Shown piece after piece: positions 24,345-32,179 of a stretch of DNA of 39,924 nt. Source of the DNA: Deltaproteobacteria bacterium UBA5756 (GTDB taxonomy: Bacteria > Desulfobacterota > Syntrophorhabdia > Syntrophorhabdales > Syntrophorhabdaceae); assembly GCA_002418985.1 (NCBI GenBank), contig DIFE01000014.1, positions 12,191-52,114 of the forward strand, written 5' to 3'. The position numbers were made by a program, and so were the translations under genes. Numbering within the stretch: position 1 is the first letter of the stretch; the number at the start of each line of letters is the position of its first letter. The notes below the pieces were generated by a model. It had not been told where the DNA came from. It was given only the letters and a program-made list of their open reading frames with translations, and searched no databases.

Positions 24345-24902
24345 TTACTTGACGAGCGGCAATACGGCCTTAAACTCGTCGGTGCCTGCTTTCACAAGTA
24401 TCTCATAGATGAACATCTCCGTGGAGGAGATGACGGCCCCGGCGTCGTGTATCCTTTGAAGGGCGATCACCTTATTTTCGGGCGATCTTGACGAGACCGC
24501 GTCGGAGATGACGTGGACCCGCCATTGGGGCGCTGCGGGGATTGCAGTCTGGGCGACACAGATGTGGGACTCCACGCCGGTCAGCACCAGCGTTCGTCGC
24601 CCCGACCTTGCGACCGCGCCGGAAAATTCATCATTCAGGAAACAGTTGAAATGTATCTTTTCCACGGCGATGAAGTCCCGGGCGGCATCCCGCACCTGGC
24701 TCAGGGTTGTTCCCAGCTTGAGCTGCTCGGTAAAGATCACGGGTATGCCGCAGATTCCGCAAAATCTGACAAGCGTTGTCGTGTTGGCCACCACCCTTTC
24801 CCTGTCATGAATGGCCGGCATCAACTTTTCCTGAACGTCAATAACGACGAGGATACAATCCTGCCTGTCGACGAGGGCGGGATCACATGCGGTCTTGTTC
24901 AT
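24345..24902 (-). CDS. Isochorismatase-family (cysteine hydrolase) protein
   Basis: A 185-residue alpha/beta hydrolase of the YcaC/nicotinamidase-like group. The catalytic triad is visible: Asp in VVIDVQEKL (about 21), Lys in EQLKLGTT (about 62) and Cys115 in GVESHICVAQ. It may hydrolyse an amide or ester; the substrate is not predictable. I chose the ATG at 24902, with AGAGGAG 7 bases upstream; the frame extends to 25016 but that part has no family resemblance. One helix after the nucleophile (TAIPAAPQWRV) departs from the usual TA-x-D-A-x-x-x-G-Y, a minor oddity. Confidence 0.9.
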   Translation of the reverse strand: MNKTACDPALVDRQDCILVVIDVQEKLMPAIHDRERVVANTTTLVRFCGICGIPVIFTEQLKLGTTLSQVRDAARDFIAVEKIHFNCFLNDEFSGAVARSGRRTLVLTGVESHICVAQTAIPAAPQWRVHVISDAVSSRSPENKVIALQRIHDAGAVISSTEMFIYEILVKAGTDEFKAVLPLVK

Positions 24903-25361
24903 TGTTGGGCTCCTCTGTAAGTTCGGTTTCGGGCTATGGTTCCGGCCTAAGCGCTGATCCGGGTTCCTCCACAGGCACTGCCGGCTTCGACGGGAACCTG
25001 GCGTCCCCGTGCACATACATCATATTTCCCGGTCACCAGTATAAACCGGTTGGGTGGGTCCGGTAAAGAGGGTTTAGCCGTTTGGGGTACGTTTGCTGGA
25101 AAAGGGGCACCGGTGCCATCGCAATCGACCTGAAAACCTGTCTTTTGAGGACTCGCGACCCTGTGGTGCCGTACTCTTTCATCGGGGTTTCACCGCAAAA
25201 GGCTGAAAAAACAGTCGATAAACCCGCCGAGAACCAGGCCGGGCAGGCAGGCAAGGTCCGCAGGCCTCTCCTTCCGGCATCTCCCGGTGTTTTGTGCCAG
25301 CCTTTAAGGTTGACACGCCCAGTCCAGATGGTTTACAGTTATCACATATAAGGTTTACATC
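24903..25361. other. 459-base divergent intergenic region
   Basis: Lies between the isochorismatase-family gene (minus) and the GHKL-STAS regulator (plus). Short frames on both strands have no recognisable content. A perfect palindrome GGCACCGGTGCC (25106-25117) and the promoter at 25310-25339 are the only signals I see. Confidence 0.5.
25310..25339 (+). promoter_or_regulatory. Possible promoter of the GHKL-STAS regulator
   Basis: TTGACA (25310-25315) followed after 18 bases by TACAGT (25334-25339), a perfect -35 with a modest -10. The ATG is at 25362 with ATAAGG upstream. Confidence 0.5.
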
Positions 25362-26423
25362 ATGGCGAGATCCAGAAAAAGAGGCGAGGCGGTCAGGGCT
25401 TTTATAATAAGGAACGTCGAAGATCAGGCCGGCGGACTGGTTTCCAGGGTGATGGGGGAGTTTGCGATCAGTCGGCAGGCAGTCCATAAGCACCTGAGGT
25501 ACCTCGTTGACGGAAAGATACTTTTCCAGGGGACGCCTCCCGGTCGCTATCAGCTTTGCACGCTTGGCGATTCGAAGAAGATTCTCTCCGTGGCGGGCAA
25601 CCGTGAGGAAGATATTGTCTGGCGGACCGAGGTGCGCGAGATGCTGGGCGACCTCCCGGAAAACGCCCTCGATCTCTGGCGATGCGGGTTCACGGAGATG
25701 TTCAACAATGTTGTTGACCATTCCGGGACCGAGAGTGCCTTCATCCAGGTCAAAAAGACGGCTTTTTCGACGAAAATGACCATATGGGATCGGGGAGTGG
25801 GGATATTCAGGAAAATCGGGGTTCATTTCAACTTCATCGATGAAAGGCACGCGGTCGTGGAACTGGTAAAGGGGAGGCTGACCACGGACCGGGCCGGCCA
25901 TTCCGGCGAGGGGATTTTCTTCTCCTCGCGCATGTTTGATGCCTTCAGCATCCTCTCGGGCGGAATTCTCCTCGCGCATACCACGAGCGACGACGGGGAC
26001 GACTGGTCGCTTGCGACCCAGGAGGACCGTTCCGGCACCCTGATAACAATGATACTCAAGAACGACACATCGCGACTTATAAAAGAGATATATCAGAATT
26101 TTTCATCAGATGGTACCTCCGGTTTGTCCACCACGGTCGTTCCTGCACACCTGGCTCAATATGGGACCGAAAAACTGGTCTCCAGGTCCGAGGCGAAGCG
26201 TCTGTTGACCAGGTTAGCCCGGTTCAAAACAGCCCTCATCGACTTCGGCAGCATCGACTCCATCGGAGAGGCCTTCGCCGACGAGGTCTTCCGCATCTTC
26301 CCGGCGGCGCACCCCGGGGTCGAAATTCGGGAGATCAGGGCAAACAAGGAAGTCCGGAGCATGATCGAAGAGGTAAGAAAAAAAGCCGAAGCCCGGGCGG
26401 CATCACCCGCAGACCTTTTTTGA
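25362..26423 (+). CDS. HTH-GHKL ATPase-STAS-like (DUF4325) regulator
   Basis: A 353-residue single-chain protein. Residues 5-65 form a winged helix (GEFAISRQAVHKHLRYLVDGKILFQGTPPGRY). Residues about 85-235 are a GHKL ATPase related to anti-sigma kinases (EMFNNVVDHSG N-box, IWDRGVGI G1, GHSGEGIFFSSRM G2). Residues about 268-335 match the STAS-like DUF4325 (LVSRSEAKRLLTRLARFKTALIDFGSIDSIGEAFADEVFRIF). There is no phosphoacceptor His or transmembrane segment. I infer ATP-dependent switching of a DNA-binding head, with kinase-like and antagonist-like parts that are separate proteins in SpoIIAB/SpoIIAA systems joined in cis. No partner gene is adjacent. Confidence 0.8.
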   Translation: MARSRKRGEAVRAFIIRNVEDQAGGLVSRVMGEFAISRQAVHKHLRYLVDGKILFQGTPPGRYQLCTLGDSKKILSVAGNREEDIVWRTEVREMLGDLPENALDLWRCGFTEMFNNVVDHSGTESAFIQVKKTAFSTKMTIWDRGVGIFRKIGVHFNFIDERHAVVELVKGRLTTDRAGHSGEGIFFSSRMFDAFSILSGGILLAHTTSDDGDDWSLATQEDRSGTLITMILKNDTSRLIKEIYQNFSSDGTSGLSTTVVPAHLAQYGTEKLVSRSEAKRLLTRLARFKTALIDFGSIDSIGEAFADEVFRIFPAAHPGVEIREIRANKEVRSMIEEVRKKAEARAASPADLF

Positions 26424-26426
26424 ATA

Positions 26427-26446
26427 CCGGCCTTCACGGGAGGACG
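26427..26446. repeat. Fragment of a dispersed palindromic repeat
   Basis: CCGGCCTTCACGGGAGGACG lies just after the regulator stop and translates on the minus strand into the PPVKAGIQ type of peptide typical of dispersed palindromic repeats. No intact partner arm is seen, so this is a tentative half element. Confidence 0.3.
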
Positions 26447-26609
26447 GAAATAATTACAACCTACACAAACCCCATGTTCATTGCATAGTGCCAATAACGT
26501 CTAGGAAAAGAAAGCCATAGCCGTTTTGGTAGAGATATGTTGGCTCGGCCCACCCGGTGGCCTTGAGTCCCCTCAGGGATTCGGGCAGACCAGAGGCGGT
26601 TTCTTCTGT

Positions 26610-27344
26610 CTAGCTCAGTTTCACCACGTGCACCTCTGCTTCTTCCGATGAGGCGTAAGGGCCGAAGAGGAGCCTGTCCGGGGTTCCCTGCACGCGGACG
26701 TAGTAGGATGTGTTTCGTTCAAGAGCGTTTTGGACCGCCCAGGCGGTGAATTCATCGTCGCCAAGCTGGAGCTTCAGACCCTCCTGGGGATATTCGAGGA
26801 CGGCGCGTTCGGGTACGCCGTGGGCAGGACCCACCCCGTGAAAATCTATCTCGCCGCCGTGAACGCCGAACATTGCTCCCTGCCACGCCAGGGGGGAGGA
26901 AGGCCCTGCCTCGAACCACAGGCCGATGCCGGGAAGGCCGTGGACATCCAGCTGATACTCTTTTTCGATCTTCTTAAGAGGTGTGTTGGGGAAGGAGACG
27001 GCCTTTACGCCAAGGGATGGATTTGAGAGGGGGATCACCTCGGCCGTCGGAGCGAATATGAGGGGAAAGGCCTGGCCCTTCACGGCGAAGACCTTCATCG
27101 CGAGAAGCGACAGGCCGAAAGCGACGGAAGGCGTTTTCAGATCCTGCGGGGCGCCCGCAATGATCCAGAGGGCGACATCCGCCTTGAGGAGTTCCTCGGC
27201 GGGTGCCTGCCATGACATGTGCGTGAGATCGTCCACCCAAAAGTGACCGTTGGCGGCAAGGCCATACTGTTTCATGGCAGCCATGAGCTTTGCTATCTTC
27301 TCCTCGTCCTTAACGAGGGCTGTAATCCACACTTTTTTCATCAT
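26610..27344 (-). CDS. Uncharacterised protein, N-terminus possibly TIR-like
   Basis: A 244-residue soluble protein I do not recognise. The N-terminal 100 residues alternate like a TIR or related flavodoxin-like fold: KVWITALVKD (strand), EEKIAKLMAAMKQYG (helix), GHFWVDDL (strand), APAEELLKADVALWIIAG (helix-strand), then a helix and KVFAVKG. The catalytic Glu of NAD-cleaving TIR domains is not evident in its expected helix. The rest is rich in Gly/Pro with LPGIGLWFEAGP and VHGGEIDFHGVGPAHGVPE, ending in a strand-rich piece. It may be standalone; start at 27344 or 27341 with a G-rich ribosome site. Confidence 0.6.
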   Translation of the reverse strand: MMKKVWITALVKDEEKIAKLMAAMKQYGLAANGHFWVDDLTHMSWQAPAEELLKADVALWIIAGAPQDLKTPSVAFGLSLLAMKVFAVKGQAFPLIFAPTAEVIPLSNPSLGVKAVSFPNTPLKKIEKEYQLDVHGLPGIGLWFEAGPSSPLAWQGAMFGVHGGEIDFHGVGPAHGVPERAVLEYPQEGLKLQLGDDEFTAWAVQNALERNTSYYVRVQGTPDRLLFGPYASSEEAEVHVVKLS

Positions 27345-27437
27345 ACCCCCCCGGTTTGTGTCGGATGCATACTTTTCACGTGAATTGTGTCTACAATAGT
27401 ATCAAAGCTGACCCCGATAGGAAACTAAAAAAGCATA

Positions 27438-28163
27438 TCATTTCCACACCGCCATCGAGCACTTCCTGTATATCTCCCGGAAGGACCTTTCGATCACCGT
27501 GGCATGGCGCTCGGAGATCCAGATGTCCTTCAACGTATCGGCGTGGAAATCGCCGAAGGTGTAATCGAAATGGTAATCGTTGCAGCACAGGAGTGCCTTG
27601 CCCAGGGCGTTGACGTGGAGCCAGCCGAAGTGGCGCCCGCCGATGCCGGTGAAGGTGTTGTTACAGTCGACGACGCGGGACCTGCCCGCACTCATGCGGC
27701 CGATCTCATCCCTGTTCGACAGGGCTCCGGTTTCATGGAGTATCCCGGCCCGGTCCGAAAGGGCAAGGCATGCGCGGACAGTAACTCCGGGGAACATCCG
27801 GCGTGCAATGTCCGCCTGTTTTTCTGCATCGTCGGAGTTAGCCTCATTTATCTGGATGGATACGGCCCCCAGCTGCCGCGATGCGTATTCGATGTTTTTC
27901 ATCGTACGGTTGAAGGCGCGACGCTTCGTTGGCTCACCGGAGCCGTTTCCGGCAACGGTATTCGCAATCCATCTTTCCCGCTCGAAGGCGCTGATATTGA
28001 GGCACACCTGCCCGCCGATGACATCGTTATACTCCTTGATGAGGTCCACCTTATCCTTCGGCGGCCCCAGCGACGATTGATGGGAAAGATCTGCCTGCTG
28101 GAAATGCTGGGGTTGCAGGAAGAGCCCCTGGTACCAGAAAACGGGTTTCTTCGGTTCTGTCAT
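27438..28163 (-). pseudogene. tssK 5' fragment fused to the tail of a radical SAM/SPASM gene
   Basis: The frame from the ATG at 28163 has 241 codons. Residues 1-32 (KPVFWYQGLFLQPQHFQQAD core) are a clear N-terminus of the type VI secretion baseplate protein TssK. After about residue 33 (28055-28067) the sequence switches to the late part of a radical SAM enzyme, ending in a SPASM-like region (VVDCNN, then ALGKALLCCNDYHFD and GDFHADTLKDIW). The radical SAM core with C-x3-C-x2-C is missing, as is over 90 % of TssK, so the product cannot work as either. It overlaps tssJ by ATGA, the normal T6SS gene order. Confidence 0.75.
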
Positions 28164-28823
28164 GGGTTTGGCACCTCCTGGATACTGCTGGGACCGAGAT
28201 AGAGGTTCATTCCCAACAGCCCCATTTTGGCTTCGTTTGTCTTGAATATCATTCCCTTGGTGTCGACGAGCACGGGCCATTCATAGATTCTCGTGACCTG
28301 CCCCGGCGTCAGATCGTAATAGCCCGCCACTATGCCCACCCATTTTACGTTCTCGTAGCGGTCTATGTCAAGGCGGTTGGTATCACCCGGTTCAATGAAA
28401 AACCGGTCCACCGCCATGACGCTTGGATCGAATTTCTCGCCCTGGAGGAGTTTCGTGAGCCCCGTTGCGTCCTTGGCGAGGCCGTTGAAAGGGTTGATGT
28501 CGGTAACCTGATAGACGACAAAGACGAGGGTGTGCGGCTTATCCTGATAGGTGTTCAGGTTGGCGTCGGCGCGGTACTGGATCTGGATGGCTCTGGAGGC
28601 ATAGGGCCGCGAAGGAGTGAGCCCGAGGTTCGCGAGCTTTTCATTTTGCTGCGGCTTGGGTCCGCTTTGCTGCACCGGCGCCTGAGCCTGCGGTCCGCCC
28701 TGCTGCTGCCCTGTGCCCCGGGCCTTGCTGGCCGAGCGAGGAACACGACATGGCGGAAAGGACGCAGATACAGAACGCTATGGACGGGGCGACGGAAATC
28801 GATCTATAGGCGTGCAATCTCAT
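28160..28823 (-). pseudogene. tssJ: tssJ-like T6SS lipoprotein gene, apparent frameshift
   Basis: From the ATG at 28823 one frame gives a lipoprotein signal (ISVAPSIAFCICVLSAMSC, then SSLGQQGPG). The mature TssJ continues only in the next frame: a Gln-rich linker, NEKLANLGLTP, then the TssJ core (PHTLVFVVYQVTDINPF; LLQGEKFDPSVMAVDRFFIEPG; ENVKWVGIVAGYYDL). The two frames join if one base is removed from the C run at 28716-28719. TssJ is the outer-membrane lipoprotein that docks the TssL-TssM complex. Homopolymer sequencing error or true decay are both possible; the broken tssK next to it favours decay. Confidence 0.75.
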
Positions 28824-29040
28824 GTGATGCCGCATCTCTCGTACGTTGATTATCGCGTAATTGAAGCTTTTATAAATCCGGGTCCGCCCCTTAACCACGC
28901 TGGACGGTGCAAGCCACGTGATGGACCCGGAGTGAAAATATCCGTGCTGTCATTAAGGATACTATCTCAGAGGGATAGAAGACATAACAGATATTTTCGT
29001 TTAGATGATATGGAGACGTGCTTATAAAGTCAAGAGAAAA

Positions 29041-29072
29041 GAGGTTATGGGTAATGGGTTATAGGTGATGGG
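29041..29072 (+). repeat. Heptad repeat copy before the sigma-54 promoter
   Basis: Four consecutive heptads GGTTATG, GGTAATG, GGTTATA, GGTGATG plus GG: the cleanest copy, lying 23 bases before the sigma-54 -24 element. Confidence 0.75.
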
Positions 29073-29094
29073 AAAAAAGGAGAAACTTTCTTTC

Positions 29095-29110
29095 TGGCAC
29101 CATATTTGCT
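29095..29110 (+). promoter_or_regulatory. Sigma-54 promoter of the cytosolic PAS kinase gene
   Basis: TGGCAC-N5-TTGCT with the GG and GC dinucleotides in the required spacing. The predicted start at 29121 leaves 3 bases before the ATG at 29124 (12 before the ATG at 29133). Confidence 0.75.
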
Positions 29111-29123
29111 ATTCTATTTCGTC

Positions 29124-30614
29124 ATGGTCGAGATGACTTCGGAAAAAAGCTCCTCCACCCTTCAATCGGTTATGCGCCTTTTGTGCGGGGGGTCCTTTCT
29201 TGTCAGCAGGGATCTCAGGATTGAATGGGTCGGGTCTGTCAACCGCCGGTGGTCGGGGGATAGACCCGCCGATCAGCTTCGCGGGAAGCACTGCTACTCG
29301 GTCATCATGAACAAGCGCAGGCCCTGCGCCGACTGCCCTGTGCTGAGGTCGTACAAGAGCGGCAAGACGGAGCAGTCGGAGATCAAGATCGGCAAGGGCG
29401 CCGGCGCCGAGTACTTCGTCCTGACGGCATCGCCCCTTGAAGACCGGGGCCTTGCGGGCGTCGTGGAGATCATACGTGATGTAACGGCCTTCCGCAGGAC
29501 GGAGGAAGACTTGAGACAGCTCGGCGAGTTCAACTACGAGATCGTCGAGAACGCGCCGATAGCGATCTTTACCATTAATAAGAAAGGTGAATTTTCCAGT
29601 GTCAATCCGGCGCTTGCCACCCTGTCGGGATTTGACACGATAGCAAAGGCGCAGGAGAAGCTTCTGGGCTTCAGCTGGATAAAGAATCCCTTCACGGTAA
29701 AATGCGGCATGGCCAATTACATCCGGGAGGGGTTGAAAGGCAAACCCTTTCAGCTCTGGGACTTTCCCTTCATCAACTACTGGGGGATTCCGCAATACAT
29801 CTACTTCAAGGGTGTTCCCATCAAGGATAAGGACGGGAGGGTCGAAGGGCTCCTGTGCATCATCGAAGATACGACGGAGCGCGTCAAGGCCCGCGACCAG
29901 CTGATGCAGGAAGCGAAGATGTCCATGATAGGCAGGCTTACGACGGGGATAGCCCACGAGCTCAACAATCCCCTTGCCACCATAACGGCCAATGCCGAAC
30001 TGGCCCTCGAGTCCATCGAGAACTTCGAGGTCGGCTCGTTCAATAAACGGGACCTCGAAGAATTCAAGGAGAGCCTCAAGGTCATCGAAGAGCAGGCCTT
30101 CAGGTGTACGAAGACGATCAAGAGCCTCCTGGATGTAACGAGAAAGAAGGACCTGGGGAAAACGAGCATCGATCTCAACGGGCTCCTCGACGAACTCCTG
30201 GATCACATAAATTTTCAGAAGCTTCCCATCAGGTTCATTCAGGACGTGCCGTCGCCGCTGCCGGCGGTTAAAGGCGATTTCGATGCCATGCGTCAGGTGT
30301 TCCTCAACGTCATCGTCAACGCCGTCGATGCCGTTGAGGGTCAGGCGGACGCAACAATATGGATAAAGGCGAGGCGGCTCGCCGGCAACATCGTCGAAGT
30401 AGCCGTCGAGGACAACGGACCGGGTATCCCCGAGAACATCAGGGACCTCATCTTCGAGCCCTTTTTTACGACAAAGGGCATAAAGAAAGGAACCGGTCTC
30501 GGGCTCACATTGTGTTATGATTTCTTGCAGAGGATGGGAGGCGGCATTGAGGTCGGCCAGCGTTACGACGGAGGGACCGCTTTTCGGATCTCCCTTCCCC
30601 TTTATGCCGGGTAA
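29124..30614 (+). CDS. Cytosolic PAS sensor histidine kinase, NtrB-like
   Basis: A 496-residue soluble kinase. PAS1 (about 12-120) contains a Cys cluster (KHCYSVIMNKRRPCADCP) often seen in anaerobe PAS domains and possibly metal- or redox-sensing; PAS2 spans 130-255. The dimerisation domain has phosphoacceptor His278 (GIAHELNNPLATITANAELAL), and the HATPase has VFLNVIVNAVDAVEG N-box, VEDNGPGIP G1 and FFTTKGIKKGTGLGLT G2. The frame also opens at a TTG at 29106, inside the sigma-54 promoter, so the ATG at 29124 (or 29133) is the start. It ends 21 bases before the NtrC-type regulator, its evident partner. Confidence 0.92.
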   Translation: MVEMTSEKSSSTLQSVMRLLCGGSFLVSRDLRIEWVGSVNRRWSGDRPADQLRGKHCYSVIMNKRRPCADCPVLRSYKSGKTEQSEIKIGKGAGAEYFVLTASPLEDRGLAGVVEIIRDVTAFRRTEEDLRQLGEFNYEIVENAPIAIFTINKKGEFSSVNPALATLSGFDTIAKAQEKLLGFSWIKNPFTVKCGMANYIREGLKGKPFQLWDFPFINYWGIPQYIYFKGVPIKDKDGRVEGLLCIIEDTTERVKARDQLMQEAKMSMIGRLTTGIAHELNNPLATITANAELALESIENFEVGSFNKRDLEEFKESLKVIEEQAFRCTKTIKSLLDVTRKKDLGKTSIDLNGLLDELLDHINFQKLPIRFIQDVPSPLPAVKGDFDAMRQVFLNVIVNAVDAVEGQADATIWIKARRLAGNIVEVAVEDNGPGIPENIRDLIFEPFFTTKGIKKGTGLGLTLCYDFLQRMGGGIEVGQRYDGGTAFRISLPLYAG

Positions 30615-30635
30615 TCGCTACCGAGGAGGCTTTGC

Positions 30636-31982
30636 GTGATCCGTGTGCTGATCGTTGATGATGAGGAACAGCTTGTCGAGGCCTTCAAGAAGAAACTTTC
30701 CCGGGAAGGCCTGGCGGTGACCGCGGCAGCCACGGCGCGGGAGGCGATGGCCGTGATGAAGAAGCAGACCTTCGACGTCTGTGTCCTCGACATAAGGCTT
30801 CCCGACATGGATGGCGTGGAACTCCTTGAATCCATCAAGAAGAACGAACCCAAGCTGGAGATCATCATGCTCACCGGCCATGCCTCCGTCGACACGGCCA
30901 TACAATCGATGAAGCTCGGCGCCTACGACTATCTCAGCAAACCCTGCAAGCTGACGGAACTCTCCAACGTCATTCAGAAAGCCTACGAGAAGAAGGCACT
31001 GAGGGAGAGGAACATCGTTCTCCAGGAACAGCTTCAGAGGGTGGAGGCACACGACTCTTTCATAAGCACCTCAGAACCCATGAACGAGGTGAAACGTCTC
31101 ATCCGCCTCGTGGCGCCCTCGGATGTCCCCGTCCTGGTGCTGGGCGAGACAGGCACGGGAAAGGAACTCGTTGCGCGGGCAATCCACAACATGAGCCCGC
31201 GCTCCGCAAGCCAGTTCGTGGCGGTCAATTCGAGCACTCTCCAGGAGAGTATCCTGGAAAGCGAGCTTTTCGGTTACAAAAAAGGAGCCTTTACCGGCGC
31301 GCAGACAGACAAGATCGGCCTCCTGGAACTTGCCGACAAAGGCACGTTCTTCATAGATGAAATAGGGGACATGGGCGTGGCTATTCAGGCCAAGTTCCTG
31401 CGCACCCTTGAAACGGGCATCTTCCGGCGCCTCGGTGATACCCGCGAATCGAAAGTGGACGTCAGGTTCATATTTGCCACCAACAAGTCCCTCGAGAACG
31501 AGGTAAAGGAGAAGAAATTCCGCAAAGACCTCTTTTTCAGGCTCAACACCTTTATTATCACCCTCCCCCCTCTTCGCGAGCGCAAAGACGATATCCCCCT
31601 GCTTGCCGACTACTTTCTGGGCAAGTTTGCCCGCGGCGGCGCGAAGAAGATCCTCTGTCGTGAGGCCATGGACCTCCTGAGAGACTATCGCTGGCCCGGC
31701 AACGTCCGCGAACTGGCAAACGTCATGGAACGCGCCGTCCTGTTATGCGCCTCCCGCGAAACGATCCTCTCCGAAGACCTCCCCCAGAGCATGATGGAAG
31801 GCCGTTTCATCGACCGCGATCTCGACCGGAAGGATCTCCCGGAAGACGAACTGACCCTCCATCGCATAGAACAGGAACACATAGAACGCGTCCTCACCCT
31901 CGCCAAGGGCAACAAGAGCAAGGCAGCCCGCCTCCTCGGCATAAGCCGCAGAAAACTTTATCTGAAAACACAGGAAAAATAG
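30636..31982 (+). CDS. NtrC-family sigma-54-dependent response regulator
   Basis: A 448-residue activator with a GTG start preceded by GAGGAGG. Receiver (1-120; phosphoacceptor Asp52 in VCVLDIRLP, Lys in YLSKPCK), AAA+ domain (about 140-370; Walker A GETGTGKE, the sigma-54-contacting GAFTGA at 217-222, GTFFIDEIGDM Walker B, arginine-finger region FRLNTFIITLPPLRERKDDI) and a Fis-type helix-turn-helix (GNKSKAARLLGISRRKLY). It remodels sigma-54 RNA polymerase when phosphorylated. Four sigma-54 promoters lie around it, before its own kinase gene, dctP and two acyl-CoA ligases, making these its probable targets. Confidence 0.96.
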   Translation: MIRVLIVDDEEQLVEAFKKKLSREGLAVTAAATAREAMAVMKKQTFDVCVLDIRLPDMDGVELLESIKKNEPKLEIIMLTGHASVDTAIQSMKLGAYDYLSKPCKLTELSNVIQKAYEKKALRERNIVLQEQLQRVEAHDSFISTSEPMNEVKRLIRLVAPSDVPVLVLGETGTGKELVARAIHNMSPRSASQFVAVNSSTLQESILESELFGYKKGAFTGAQTDKIGLLELADKGTFFIDEIGDMGVAIQAKFLRTLETGIFRRLGDTRESKVDVRFIFATNKSLENEVKEKKFRKDLFFRLNTFIITLPPLRERKDDIPLLADYFLGKFARGGAKKILCREAMDLLRDYRWPGNVRELANVMERAVLLCASRETILSEDLPQSMMEGRFIDRDLDRKDLPEDELTLHRIEQEHIERVLTLAKGNKSKAARLLGISRRKLYLKTQEK

Positions 31983-32034
31983 AGGCGGTTCCCGTGCGCC
32001 CGTTCATGTTCCTTCCGGTTTAAACTGGTTAAAA

Positions 32035-32065
32035 GATACACACCCGTGTATCATTTATGCACACC
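32035..32065 (+). promoter_or_regulatory. Candidate enhancer (UAS) of the TRAP operon
   Basis: A 7-4-7 palindrome GATACAC-ACCC-GTGTATC (32035-32052) is followed at once by TTTATGCACACC (32054-32065), a 12-mer repeated at 35242-35253 before the first acyl-CoA ligase. It lies 86-116 bases before the predicted sigma-54 start, the usual range for NtrC-type activators. Confidence 0.5.
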
Positions 32066-32124
32066 CCGCTGAACTCGGCAGCCGCAAGGCTATTAATTAC
32101 AGGCCTTCGGAGCGAAGCGGAGGT

Positions 32125-32140
32125 TGGCATCAAAATTGCT
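32125..32140 (+). promoter_or_regulatory. Sigma-54 promoter of dctPQM
   Basis: TGGCAT-N5-TTGCT with correct GG/GC spacing. Predicted start 32151, leaving a 29-base leader that carries the AAGGGGG ribosome site of dctP. Confidence 0.85.
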
Positions 32141-32179
32141 TTTGAACTTTGAGCAAATCCAAAATCAAGGGGGTTTTTT

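Larger units (their letters stand above)
28824..29123. other. 300-base region between tssJ remnant and kinase gene
   Basis: No gene. It holds a 9-base inverted repeat TCCGGGTCC (28877-28885)/GGACCCGGA (28923-28931), a heptad repeat (29041-29072) and a sigma-54 promoter (29095-29110). The middle part is AT-rich. Confidence 0.55.

Noticed and set aside
25106..25117. Palindrome GGCACCGGTGCC as an operator
   Set aside because: Isolated, 200 bases from the nearest predicted promoter, and likely by chance in GC-rich DNA.
25033..25351. Small overlapping open frames of 73 and 89 codons on both strands
   Set aside because: No ribosome site, no recognisable motif, and the region holds a promoter.
27375..27384. 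TTCACGTGAA as a second parS site
   Set aside because: Only about 11 of 16 positions fit; the outer bases break the palindrome.
4796..29072. CRISPR array from the short repeats
   Set aside because: Units are 7 bases without spacers and at separate sites; no cas gene is present.
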